Shown in pieces: positions 17,097 to 25,713 of a stretch of DNA of 53,339 nt (the stretch's first letter is position 1; every line of letters begins with the position of its first letter). Position numbers and translations under genes: made by a program. The notes under the pieces are model-generated. The model searched no databases. It was not told the origin of the DNA and saw only the letters and a program-made list of their open reading frames with translations. The stretch spans positions 1-53,339 of the forward strand of contig JAUQZC010000028.1 in the NCBI GenBank assembly GCA_030587435.1. The letters are read 5' to 3'. Source of the DNA: Candidatus Baldrarchaeota archaeon (GTDB taxonomy: Archaea > Asgardarchaeota > Baldrarchaeia > Baldrarchaeales > DXJG01).

Positions 17097-18218
17097 ATGA
17101 AGTCTCCAGAGAATTTTACCTTGTATCGGGATAGGAAACTTGTAGAAAAGGTAGCAGAAAAGATAAGGGAAGCTGCAGGCGGGGAAAGTTTCAAATTTAT
17201 GCATGTTTGTGGAACACATGAAGATACAATTTCACGTTTTGCACTTAGGTCAATACTACCTGAAAACGTTAAAGTTATTGCGGGCCCTGGTTGCCCTGTA
17301 TGTGTAACACCACCTGAAGTTATTTCTGCGGCAATTGAGCTTTCCAAGCTTGATAACGTTATTCTGACAACCTACGGGGATATGGCGCATGTCCCAAGCC
17401 CAAGAGGCTCTCTTGTTCAAGCAAGAGCAAAAGGCGGAGATGTCCACATAGTTTACAGCATTATGGATGCCGTTAAGCTAGCTAATAAAAGGAAAGATAA
17501 GCAAATTGTTCATTTTGCCATAGGTTTTGAAACAACAGCTCCATCAACAGCAGCAACTCTTCTCAACAATCCACCAGAAAACTTCTCAGTATTAACCTAT
17601 CACTTGCTAATTCCACCTGCAATAGATTTCCTACTAAGCCTTGGTGAGGTTAAGTTAGATGGATTTATTCTTCCAGGACATGTTTCCACAATCATTGGCT
17701 CAAACGCTTATAAGTATATTTCAGAAAAATGGCACATTCCTCAAGTTGTTGCAGGGTTTGAACCATTGGATGTTCTTGTTGGAATTTACATGTTATTGAA
17801 ACAGATAAGAGAGGGTAGAACTGAAGTTGAAAATGAATATGTGCGAGCCGTCAGGCCTGAAGGCAATGTTAAAGCTAAAGAAATGATGAAAAGAGTTTTC
17901 GACGTGGTTGATGCAAGGTGGAGAGGTATAGGCACTATACCTTGCTCAGGATTTAAACTTAAGAAAGAGTTCGAAAATTTTGATGCTAGCAAAAAATTTG
18001 AAATTACATTTGAAGAATTTAAGCAAGATTTACATCCAGGCTGCAAATGTGGAGAAATCCTCCGAGGCCTGGCACAACCCGAAGACTGCCCACTTTTTGC
18101 TAAGGTGTGCACACCACTACACCCAATAGGTCCATGCATGGTTAGTAGAGAAGGCACGTGCGCAATAGTCTACAAATACTCTCGATCTAAAAATAAGAAA
18201 GCGCACTTCCCTCCTTAA
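17097..18218 (+). CDS. hypD: [NiFe]-hydrogenase maturation protein HypD
   Basis: All family signatures are present: FMHVCGTHE (H36, C38, H41), AGPGCPVCVTP (C66, C69), HFAIGFETTAPSTA, FILPGHVSTIIG and the C-terminal cluster region HPGCKCGEILRG...CPLFAKVCTPLHPIGPCMVS with the four cysteines for a [4Fe-4S] cluster. The length of 373 residues is typical. HypD helps build the Fe(CN)2CO group with HypC and HypE. No other hyp or hydrogenase gene is in the window. A TATA-like AAAATATATAAATG lies about 60 bp upstream. Confidence 0.96.
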   Translation: MKSPENFTLYRDRKLVEKVAEKIREAAGGESFKFMHVCGTHEDTISRFALRSILPENVKVIAGPGCPVCVTPPEVISAAIELSKLDNVILTTYGDMAHVPSPRGSLVQARAKGGDVHIVYSIMDAVKLANKRKDKQIVHFAIGFETTAPSTAATLLNNPPENFSVLTYHLLIPPAIDFLLSLGEVKLDGFILPGHVSTIIGSNAYKYISEKWHIPQVVAGFEPLDVLVGIYMLLKQIREGRTEVENEYVRAVRPEGNVKAKEMMKRVFDVVDARWRGIGTIPCSGFKLKKEFENFDASKKFEITFEEFKQDLHPGCKCGEILRGLAQPEDCPLFAKVCTPLHPIGPCMVSREGTCAIVYKYSRSKNKKAHFPP

Positions 18219-18303
18219 AAGTTAAAACCTCAGAGAATAACATTTCCTTACAATTCATTAATAAAAGGGAAACTTTAAGAAACTATCAATTCAAAAACAA
18301 TAT

Positions 18304-18403
18304 GGGCCCGTAGCCTAGCAGGATATGGCGCCGGCCTTCGGATAAACCTAAAACCTTAGTGGAAAGCCGGAGGTCCCGGGTTCAAATCCCGGCGGGCCCA
18401 CCA
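18304..18403 (+). tRNA. tRNA-Arg (anticodon UCG) with a 23-nt intron
   Basis: Acceptor GGGCCCG (18304-18310) pairs with CGGGCCC (18393-18399), followed by A and an encoded CCA. The T arm is CCGGG-TTCAAAT-CCCGG and the anticodon stem CCGGC/GCCGG. The loop reads CT-TCG-G, giving anticodon TCG at 18338-18340. The extra 23 bases (18342-18364) sit between positions 37 and 38, the canonical archaeal intron site, and can form a CTAA/TTAG helix consistent with a bulge-helix-bulge target for the splicing endonuclease. Confidence 0.92.
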
Positions 18404-18547
18404 TACTTCTAAATAGTAATGTAAAAATTGTCTCATTTTAACTATATAATTCGAATGTGTGCTTTACTTTAACTAATGGTAAGGCTGAGATAAGCATATA
18501 AGGACAATTTTGTTTTCTGAATGTGCCTTAATGATGGAGGATGTAAA

Positions 18548-19144
18548 TTGGTTAATACTAAGCTAGCTGATGTACTTTCCCACGCACTTTCGGCACCACT
18601 TTTTGCTCTATACTCACTTATCATAATTTATGCTGCCAATAGTGCAGCTTATAGCCCTTTACCTGCATGTTTAGCTATCTTAATCGGTGGAGTTTTTCTA
18701 ACAATACTGCCAGTTGCCCCACTCAGTTTAAATGTGCTAAAGGGAAATGTTGACGTATTTGTTTCAGATAGGAGAAGAAGACCAAAATTTTACTCATATG
18801 CCATATTAAGCTATCTTGCGGGAGCTTTAATTTCACATGTTTTAGGAGTAAAGATTCTAACAATAATTCATTTAGCTTACTTTTTTGTTACACTGTCGGT
18901 AATGATAATAAATTTTAAAACTAAAATTAGTGCTCATGCTTCAGGAATAGCGGGCCCAGTAACTTATATCGTATTTTTCTTAGGACTATCATACGCCTTT
19001 TTATATTTAATTCTTATACCAGTTGCATGGGCAAGAATTAAACTTAAAGCTCATACGATACAGCAAATAACCTTAGGGACTATTGTGGCCGTAATAGTTA
19101 CGTTCTTAACATGTTTTATAATGTATGATGTCCTACTATATTAG
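18548..19144 (+). CDS. PAP2-like membrane phosphatase
   Basis: A membrane protein of about 198 residues with six hydrophobic segments. Three spaced motifs fit a divergent PAP2 phosphatase: DRRRRPKFYSY (motif 1, basic residues then RP), SAHASGIAGP (motif 2, SxH in place of PSGH) and ARIKLKAHTIQQITLG (motif 3, R-x5-H). GGAGG at 18536-18540 lies seven bases before TTG 18548, which is taken as the start rather than the ATG at 18521. The substrate would be a lipid or isoprenyl phosphate. Function is inferred from motifs only. Confidence 0.65.
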   Translation: MVNTKLADVLSHALSAPLFALYSLIIIYAANSAAYSPLPACLAILIGGVFLTILPVAPLSLNVLKGNVDVFVSDRRRRPKFYSYAILSYLAGALISHVLGVKILTIIHLAYFFVTLSVMIINFKTKISAHASGIAGPVTYIVFFLGLSYAFLYLILIPVAWARIKLKAHTIQQITLGTIVAVIVTFLTCFIMYDVLLY

Positions 19145-19185
19145 TGAAACTAAATATATAGGTTTGATTTTGAAACAAATTGCAA

Positions 19186-20379
19186 ATGTCATCGTTTTCA
19201 TTATTAGAATACAGATCAAAGGTGATTCTTAAGTTGAGAGCTAAAATGGTAATTGTTGGCAGTGGGATTGTGGGGTTAACTACGGCATATAATCTTGCGA
19301 AACTTGGAGAAAATGATGTGATAGTTGTAGAACAGAAATATCTTGCTTATGGTTCTAGCACTAGAAATGCTGGACATTTTAGAGTGCATTTCTGGGCCCC
19401 TGAAAACACCCGTTTTGCCATTGAGGCCCGAAAAAGACTTTTGGATTTTGCCCCCAAAATCAGGTGGAACGCGGAAATTGATTTAGGAGGATATTTATGG
19501 CTTCTATACAAGGAGGAACACGTCAAAGCCTATGAAAGGAGCAACAGGGAAATTTGGAGCAAATTCGGTGTCAGCGGCAAAATTTTAACACCGGAAGAAA
19601 TCTCTGAACTTTTCCCCTACGTTAACCTAGAAGGCGTCATTGCCGGCTTTTACGGTCCACAAGATGGAAAAATTAACCCTCATGCCGTTATCTTTGGATA
19701 TTATGAAGAAGCGAGGAAAATGGGGGTCAAATTCTTACCTTATACAAGAGTTGAAAAAATAATAGTTGATAATAACAAGGTTAAGGGAGTTCAAACAAAT
19801 AAAGGTGTCATTGAAAGCGGAAAAGTTTTAGTTGCCGCTGGAGGATGGAGCACAAAGCTTCTAAAAAGTATTGGGATAGATCTACCAATTGAAGTTGAGA
19901 GAAAGGAAATAGGTGTAACTGAACCGATAAACTATTTCATAAAACCTTTCATAGTAAGTCTGAAAAGTGGTGTTTACATTGGTCAAATGGTGAGAGGAGA
20001 AGTTCTAGGAAGTATAGACTACCCGATTATTAAAGGACTTACACCTTTTAACACGACCCTCGATTGGATCCATAAATGGTCTGAAAACGCTGTTGAAGTT
20101 ATACCTCAGATTAAGCATTTGATGTTTCTAAGAACATGGTCAGGTTATTACGTTGTAACTCCAGATCACAGTCACATTTTGGGTAGGGACCCTGAATGGC
20201 CTGAAAACCTTTATGTTGCAACAGGGTTTAGTGGACATGGGTTCATGATGGCCCCATTTGCCGGCGAAGTTATGGCTAAAAATCTCCTATACGACGAAAT
20301 AGATGAACTTATGAAACCTTACTTGCCAACAAGATTTAAAGAAGAAAAACTAATTCACGAAACGATGGTCATAGGATAA
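19186..20379 (+). CDS. FAD-dependent amine/amino-acid oxidoreductase (DadA / sarcosine oxidase beta-like)
   Basis: The N-terminal dinucleotide motif MVIVGSGIVGLTTAYNLAKLG is followed by VVEQKYLAYGSSTRNAGHF. A central substrate domain and a C-terminal FAD contact, YVATGFSGHGFMMAPFAGE, follow. This is the DAO family; the beta subunit of archaeal dye-linked L-proline dehydrogenases has the same layout. It is convergent with three genes (20420-22646) encoding Fe-S/FAD partners, so together they may make one dehydrogenase. A TATA-like AAATATATA at 19152-19160 is so close to ATG 19186 that the transcript is probably leaderless. An upstream TTG (19180) is possible. Confidence 0.85.
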   Translation: MSSFSLLEYRSKVILKLRAKMVIVGSGIVGLTTAYNLAKLGENDVIVVEQKYLAYGSSTRNAGHFRVHFWAPENTRFAIEARKRLLDFAPKIRWNAEIDLGGYLWLLYKEEHVKAYERSNREIWSKFGVSGKILTPEEISELFPYVNLEGVIAGFYGPQDGKINPHAVIFGYYEEARKMGVKFLPYTRVEKIIVDNNKVKGVQTNKGVIESGKVLVAAGGWSTKLLKSIGIDLPIEVERKEIGVTEPINYFIKPFIVSLKSGVYIGQMVRGEVLGSIDYPIIKGLTPFNTTLDWIHKWSENAVEVIPQIKHLMFLRTWSGYYVVTPDHSHILGRDPEWPENLYVATGFSGHGFMMAPFAGEVMAKNLLYDEIDELMKPYLPTRFKEEKLIHETMVIG

Positions 20380-20419
20380 CGTACTTAATTCACATTGCTA
20401 AGCGTAAAATTTAGAGTAT

Positions 20420-20725
20420 TCAAGTTCTATCGTTTGTCTTTGTTTTATTTCCGGCGAAAAGAGCTACCGGGACAGGTCTTATCGGTGGACGAACTCTTGG
20501 AAGCTCTATTTCATTTATTGGTTTTCCAGTTTTCCTAGATACTATTGACAATATAAGCCTCGTACATGTTCTGCCTTGGCAAGCCCCTGTTCCACATCTA
20601 AGTATACGTTTAATTTCCTCCAAAGTAGTATATCCCTCATCGATAACTTTCTCAATTTCTTCTAAAGTTACGTCTTCACATCTACAAATTATAATATTTT
20701 TCTTTCTTATTTCCTCATCATTCAT
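20420..20725 (-). CDS. BFD-like [2Fe-2S] protein
   Basis: This 101-residue protein has IICRCEDVT (CxC) and LRCGTGACQGRTC (CxxxxC), the four cysteines of a bacterioferritin-associated-ferredoxin-type [2Fe-2S] domain. Such domains occur as subunits or tails of HcnA/SoxA-type dehydrogenases. The start codon overlaps the stop of the 4Fe-4S gene (ATGA) and has its own GGGAGG, showing tight operon coupling. The C-terminal Pro/Arg-rich tail is unassigned. Confidence 0.88.
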   Translation of the reverse strand: MNDEEIRKKNIIICRCEDVTLEEIEKVIDEGYTTLEEIKRILRCGTGACQGRTCTRLILSIVSRKTGKPINEIELPRVRPPIRPVPVALFAGNKTKTNDRT

Positions 20726-21210
20726 TCAATTTTCCTCCCAATATTCCTAACAACCATAGCTAAATCTTTCTTTACTGCAATTGTCACCACGGTTGTCTTA
20801 TCTTTCATTCTCCTCACGGAAACCACTCTAGCTTTTCCTACTGGTTTACCTTCACGATCTAATGCTTCGAATATTTCTCCCTTTTCTGGTATCGGTAAAA
20901 GTTCATAAGGAATAGTCACCAGAGCTTCTTCTTCTCTATACTTGAGATTAACCACAAAAATGGCTAATCCCGGACAAACCGCTACACATTCCCCGCAACC
21001 CGCACATTTATCGTAATCTACCTCTGGTGGCTCGACAAGAGAAGGTTTTTTAATCGCGCCGAATCTGCAAACATGAGCACATGGATCACAAGGGATCTTT
21101 TGAATACATTCAATGATCGCAACAGGGCCTTTTTCAAGTCTTTCTTTGGGAGGTAAGCGATCTTTTAAATCTTCAAGGGTTAATACTCCCGTTGCTTCAT
21201 AGTTACTCAC
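20722..21210 (-). CDS. 4Fe-4S ferredoxin-domain subunit of the dehydrogenase complex
   Basis: Two cysteine clusters, CIQKIPCDPCAHVCRFGAI and CAGCGECVAVCPG, fit two [4Fe-4S] centres of the ferredoxin fold in the N-terminal half. The second half is a beta-rich tail. The frame opens at TTG 21234, but GGAGGG sits seven bases before GTG 21210, which overlaps the upstream TGA by four bases (GTGA). That gives a 162-residue protein and translational coupling to the FAD subunit. It likely relays electrons between FAD and the BFD-like subunit. Confidence 0.88.
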   Translation of the reverse strand: MSNYEATGVLTLEDLKDRLPPKERLEKGPVAIIECIQKIPCDPCAHVCRFGAIKKPSLVEPPEVDYDKCAGCGECVAVCPGLAIFVVNLKYREEEALVTIPYELLPIPEKGEIFEALDREGKPVGKARVVSVRRMKDKTTVVTIAVKKDLAMVVRNIGRKIE

Positions 21211-22646
21211 TTTAATTCCCTCCACATTTTCCAAACCCTTTCCTTACCCTTTAAAACCCTTTCACTAAACGGGCTTTTTCTTAAAGCGTTCAGATGTTTA
21301 AAGGATTCTTCTCTAAGTTTTTCAGCTCTACTTCTTTCTTTTCCAAACTCTATTGCTACATTTGCTCCCGCTATTCTTCCCTCCATCATTGCCGTACTTG
21401 CTTCTTCTATACCTGAAACATCACCAGCAAGATACACACCATCGATAGTTGTTTCCAAGTCTTCATTATGTATCGCTACTGGGCCACCAAGCTCAGGTAT
21501 ATATGCCTTTTCGCATCCAGCCTGAAACAGAAGTTCCGAAGAGGGTGTTAATCCCACAGCTAAACATATTAAATCTACATCAACTTCCTGTTCTGTTCCT
21601 TCTACGGGTTGCCAATTTTCATCTAACTCTACAATTACTGCTCCTTCAACATAGTCTTTACCTTTAGCAGCACTGATAGTATGTCTTGTTAATATGGGGA
21701 CTCCCAGCCTTCTAAGTTTAGATGCATGGACTAAATAGCCTCCAATTTTAGGCATTGCTTCAACAACCATTTTAACATTTACACCAGCTTGAACAAGTTG
21801 GTAACCAACTATTAAACCAACATTACCAGCACCAACAATTAAAGCATCATTACCAGGCTTCACACCATAGACGTTCATAAGTGTTTGAACTCCTCCAGCG
21901 CCATAAACCCCTGGCAAATCGTTATTAGGGAAAGGCAGCATGTTTTCTTGAGCACCAGTTGCAACAATTACGTTACGAGTAGTTACTTCAATGAGTTTTC
22001 GATTCTCCTGAACAACAGCTAATACAGGTCTTTTATTCTCATAGTACCCTATAACGCTAGCATTAAGCACCCACTTCACATTAGACTTCTTAAGCTCCCT
22101 AAGAAGAATTTTAGCGATCTCAACTCCTCTAACACCAGCATAATTATCCTTGGAGCCAAAAAACTTATGTGTTTGTTTTATCAACTGTCCTCCAGCTCTA
22201 GGATTTTCATCTACAAGATACACGTCAACACCTAAATTGGCGGCTGCAATCGCAGCTGATAAACCTGCGGGGCCTCCTCCAACAACTACAAGATCTGTGT
22301 CCAATTTTTCTTCTTCAACTTCTATCTCAGTTGTAATAGGCGGGTCTCCACGTCCCTTTTCATATTCAATTCTCATTCCATCTTTAACGAGGGTTACGCA
22401 AGTTCTAACATGTGGTATTCCATTAACACGCATAAGGCAGGAAGAACATTTTCCTATACCGCAGAAAAACCCTCTAGGCCTATGGTATTTAACACTCTTA
22501 GAGTATATTTTTATTCCGGAAGCATAAAGTGCCGCTGCTATAGTTTCTCCTTCGTATGCATCGATTTCTTTGTCTTCGAGATAAATATGCACCCGTTTAT
22601 CGCGTTTAAATTCTAATATCGGGTGCTTCCATATTCTTAAGTCCAT
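21207..22646 (-). CDS. FAD/NAD(P)-binding subunit with N-terminal 2Fe-2S domain (HcnA-HcnB fusion type)
   Basis: Residues 1-100 are a plant-type [2Fe-2S] ferredoxin-like domain with CGIGKCSSCLMRVNG and an upstream YEGETIAAALYASG. From about 125 there is a two-dinucleotide disulfide-reductase-like module: LVVVGGGPAGLSAAIAAANLG, ALIVGAGNVGLIVG and GVYLAGDVSGIEEAS. This is the alpha-subunit layout of hydrogen-cyanide synthase and dye-linked proline or sarcosine dehydrogenases. The frame extends to 22685, but GGATGGAAG precedes ATG 22646, giving 479 residues. It is first in a three-gene operon. Confidence 0.9.
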   Translation of the reverse strand: MDLRIWKHPILEFKRDKRVHIYLEDKEIDAYEGETIAAALYASGIKIYSKSVKYHRPRGFFCGIGKCSSCLMRVNGIPHVRTCVTLVKDGMRIEYEKGRGDPPITTEIEVEEEKLDTDLVVVGGGPAGLSAAIAAANLGVDVYLVDENPRAGGQLIKQTHKFFGSKDNYAGVRGVEIAKILLRELKKSNVKWVLNASVIGYYENKRPVLAVVQENRKLIEVTTRNVIVATGAQENMLPFPNNDLPGVYGAGGVQTLMNVYGVKPGNDALIVGAGNVGLIVGYQLVQAGVNVKMVVEAMPKIGGYLVHASKLRRLGVPILTRHTISAAKGKDYVEGAVIVELDENWQPVEGTEQEVDVDLICLAVGLTPSSELLFQAGCEKAYIPELGGPVAIHNEDLETTIDGVYLAGDVSGIEEASTAMMEGRIAGANVAIEFGKERSRAEKLREESFKHLNALRKSPFSERVLKGKERVWKMWRELK

Positions 22647-22990
22647 GGCAACTTCCATCCAAAAACTAATTGAACAAGAATACATTTAGGTTAGTACTCG
22701 TTTAAAGATTTAGTTGGCGGATCGTCTGTATCCACGAATTATTTTACTATGATCCCGTAGATATTAATTCCTGCAAGAGCTAGTCAATACTAAAGACAAA
22801 TCACTAAGTTTTGTTTTAATCCAAATGGCATTTAGCTATTAAAAACATGAACTTAACAGTTTAATTTATTTCAAACAAATCAGAAATTTTAAATATTAAT
22901 TCACGGTAATTCTAAAAGTCTCAGTTAAGCAAATGTTATTGAATGCTGTAATAATCCTTCTTTACTGCAATAGTTTTAGGAGGAACGACT
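22647..22990. other. Divergent promoter region
   Basis: About 340 bp between divergent Fe-S genes. It is AT-rich, with a TATA-like ATTTTAAATATTA at about 22886-22898 for the plus-strand gene. A weak hairpin (TGCTGTAA with TTACTGCA, one mismatch) lies in the presumed leader just before AGGAGGAACGACT and the GTG start. No reading frame of note is seen. Confidence 0.45.
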
Positions 22991-23923
22991 GTGAGAAAGG
23001 GAGAGATTGCGATCAAAGCCAGCAGATATATCGTTCAAATTTTCTTCTTCGTATTATTCAACATATATCTATTTGAACTGATTCCTTATATTGGAGGTTA
23101 TCTTTCTGCTCTTAAACAAATCGATTTAAGAAATTTCCCACTACCAATAGATTTTGATTCACAATATGCAAATGTTGCAAATGCCTTCACCGTTATGCAG
23201 CTTATGATTGCAACTCTCTGGTTCCCAGCCTTAACAATAGGTTTAACCATACTAATCTCCATAATCTTTGGTCGAGCTGCATGTGGATGGCTATGTCCTT
23301 TTGGATTCGTACAAGACCTACTCAGAGCACTTCCAATAAAGAAAATTAGAGTTTCTCAACCAGTAAACAGAGCCCTAGCAAAAATAAAATACTACGTGCT
23401 TCTCTTCACTATCATTATAGTTTCCCTCTTTGCACTAGCAAAAATCTATGATATAAAAGACCTATTAAAAGTTCTAGGCGGTTTTGGCAAAGCACCATAT
23501 ACAACTTTAAGTCCATCCAGCACATTATTCGGGCTAATACCAGTAATGATTGTTGAAAGAAAATTCATAGAATTTGGCGACCACCTATGGGAGCTATTTA
23601 CATTAAATCAACTATTCTGGCTGAGAATAAGTATCTTGGTGTTCGCAATAATTGTATCCATTTACATACCGAGAGCATGGTGCAGATGGTTTTGCCCCAT
23701 CGGGGCCCTTCAAGCAATCTTCAGCAAATATAGTTTACTTGGCATTGGAAGAAAACCAGCCAGATGCCTTGGAGAAAAATGTAGACTCTGCGAAAAAGCC
23801 TGTCCAATGGCTATAAGAATTCTCGAAGAACCTTGGCAAAAAATCAGAAACAGAGAATGTATAAATTGCCTACTATGTAAAGCAGCCTGCCCAGAGGATG
23901 CTATAAAAATAGTTTTCCCATAA
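22991..23923 (+). CDS. NapH/CcoG-like membrane polyferredoxin
   Basis: The 310-residue protein has five predicted membrane segments. The duplicated motif CGWLCPFGFVQD and CRWFCPIGALQ is the Cys-x3-Cys-Pro pattern of NapH/MauN proteins. Two C-terminal [4Fe-4S] clusters follow: CRLCEKACPMA and CINCLLCKAACPED. The start is GTG behind AGGAGG. These proteins pass electrons between the quinone pool or membrane carriers and periplasmic or cytoplasmic redox enzymes. It is divergent from the dehydrogenase operon and could feed or drain it; this is inference. Confidence 0.88.
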   Translation: MRKGEIAIKASRYIVQIFFFVLFNIYLFELIPYIGGYLSALKQIDLRNFPLPIDFDSQYANVANAFTVMQLMIATLWFPALTIGLTILISIIFGRAACGWLCPFGFVQDLLRALPIKKIRVSQPVNRALAKIKYYVLLFTIIIVSLFALAKIYDIKDLLKVLGGFGKAPYTTLSPSSTLFGLIPVMIVERKFIEFGDHLWELFTLNQLFWLRISILVFAIIVSIYIPRAWCRWFCPIGALQAIFSKYSLLGIGRKPARCLGEKCRLCEKACPMAIRILEEPWQKIRNRECINCLLCKAACPEDAIKIVFP

Positions 23924-23940
23924 AATAAATAAAAAGTTAA

Positions 23941-24207
23941 TTAAACACCTACCTTGGCGGCTGCTCTCTCTCCAAAATATGTTAGATTTAGATTCACCGT
24001 TAAAACTTTAGTTTTCCTTCCTGTACTGATTGCGAATTCCAAGAATTCTGCTGGTTTGTTAAAGAAAACCTGATGGACTGCTAGGGAAAACTTTCCCAGC
24101 TGTGCAGACTGTTTATGGCCAGAAAAATCATACAGTGCCCATAAGGATATGCGATTAAAGTGGTAACTTTTGCCGAAATCATTAAATTGCTTTACTAGTT
24201 GAATGCT
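23941..24207 (-). pseudogene. 88-codon open frame without start codon: fragment of an unrecognised gene
   Basis: On the minus strand, 88 sense codons run from AGC at 24207 to TAA at 23943-23941, bounded upstream by an in-frame TAG (24210-24208). The peptide looks protein-like, with segments such as LWALYDFSGHKQSAQLGKFS, FFNKPAEFLEFAISTG and LTVNLNLTYFGERAAAKVGV. There is no ATG, GTG or TTG near its 5' end, and it overlaps the region just before cysS. I do not recognise the family. It is most likely the 3' remnant of a lost gene. Confidence 0.5.
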
Positions 24208-24225
24208 CTAGAAAGGTGATCTAGG

Positions 24226-25674
24226 TTGCCACTTAAAATTTACAATACTTTATCGAAAAACGAGGAAATATTTGAACCATTAAATCCTCCAACCGTAAAA
24301 ATGTATGTATGTGGGCCAACCGTATACGATTTAAGCCATTTGGGCCACGCCCGCACCTACATCGCTTTTGATGTTGTTAGAAGGTATTTAGAGTTTCTCG
24401 GTTACTCCGTCATATATGTTGTAAATATTACAGACGTTGAGGACAAAATTATTAAAAGAGCTCAAGAAAAAGGTGTTTCACCCTTTGAACTAGCTGAAGA
24501 ATACACAAAAGAATACTTCAAAGACATAGAGGCTTTACAGATTAAGAAAGCCGATATTAACCCCAAAGTCACAGAGCATATTGAAGACATCATCGAGGTC
24601 GTTCAAGGATTAATAGACAAAGGTTATGCATACGTTGCAGACGGAGACGTCTACTTTGATGTCCTAAAATTTCCCGACTACGGTAAACTCTCGCATCAAT
24701 CTCTCGAAGATCTGAAAGCTGGAGCTAGAGTTGAAGTTAGCGAAAAAAAGAAACACCCCGCCGACTTTGCTCTGTGGAAAAAATCCAAGGAAGGAGAACC
24801 TTCATGGGACAGTCCCTGGGGTCCCGGACGCCCAGGATGGCACATAGAATGTTCTGTAATGTCCATGAAATATCTAGGAGAGCAATTAGATATACATGGC
24901 GGTGGACAAGACCTCATATTTCCACACCACGAAAACGAAATTGCTCAATCTGAAGCATACACCGGCAAGAAACCATTTGCAAAATACTGGATGCATACAG
25001 GACTAGTTATGGTTAGAGGAGAACGCATGGGCAAATCCCTCGGAAACTTTGTTACAATTAAAGAACTGCTTGAAAAATTCAACGCAGAAGCCGTAAGACT
25101 TTTTGTTTTGTCTACTCATTATAGAAGTCCAATCGATTTTACATGGGAAAGAATCGAACAGGCAAATAACAGCTTAGAAAGACTCTATAACACTATTGAA
25201 AATATTGAAGTTGCGCTTAGAGAAAGCGATATAAATTACGCCTATAAGTTAAAAGATTTGGATTTAGATTTCTACCGCAATTTGATTAGCGATGAAAGAA
25301 AATTCTTCGAAGCTATGAATAACGACTTTAACACCCCCGCTGCTATATCCGCATTGTTTGAACTCTCCAGTCATGTGAATAACTATCTTAGAAACGCGGA
25401 TAAACCAAATGGAGCACTACTCTCCAGAGCATTCAACTTCTTCGTAAATATAGGTGAAATCTTTGGGCTCTTCAACAAATTTAAAGTAAAACCAGAGAAA
25501 AAAGAAGAATATGGTTTAGTTGAAAAACTGATAGCTTTAATCGTTGATATTAGAAGCGAAGCGCGTAAAAGAAAGGATTGGGAAACTGCTGATAAAATCA
25601 GAGAAAAACTTAGAGAACTGGGTATATTCCTAGAAGATACGAAAGAGAAAACCATTTGGAAATTAAAGAGGTAA
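24226..25674 (+). CDS. cysS: Cysteinyl-tRNA synthetase
   Basis: The 482-residue class I synthetase has the HIGH motif as HLGH (residues 38-41) and zinc ligands at C29, within WHIECSVM and in HHENE. The KMSKS loop reads RMGKS (267-271), with Gly in place of the first Ser. WDSPWGPGRPGWHIECS and GGGQDLIFPHHENEIAQSEA are family hallmarks. The C-terminal DALR-like helical part ends the protein. The start is TTG behind GGTGAT. It charges tRNA-Cys, so this lineage need not depend on the SepRS/SepCysS route. It is convergent with a YbaK-type deacylase. Confidence 0.96.
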   Translation: MPLKIYNTLSKNEEIFEPLNPPTVKMYVCGPTVYDLSHLGHARTYIAFDVVRRYLEFLGYSVIYVVNITDVEDKIIKRAQEKGVSPFELAEEYTKEYFKDIEALQIKKADINPKVTEHIEDIIEVVQGLIDKGYAYVADGDVYFDVLKFPDYGKLSHQSLEDLKAGARVEVSEKKKHPADFALWKKSKEGEPSWDSPWGPGRPGWHIECSVMSMKYLGEQLDIHGGGQDLIFPHHENEIAQSEAYTGKKPFAKYWMHTGLVMVRGERMGKSLGNFVTIKELLEKFNAEAVRLFVLSTHYRSPIDFTWERIEQANNSLERLYNTIENIEVALRESDINYAYKLKDLDLDFYRNLISDERKFFEAMNNDFNTPAAISALFELSSHVNNYLRNADKPNGALLSRAFNFFVNIGEIFGLFNKFKVKPEKKEEYGLVEKLIALIVDIRSEARKRKDWETADKIREKLRELGIFLEDTKEKTIWKLKR

Positions 25675-25713
25675 TTTGACAGCTTTATTTATAAAATGTC
25701 TTAAGAGCTACAT

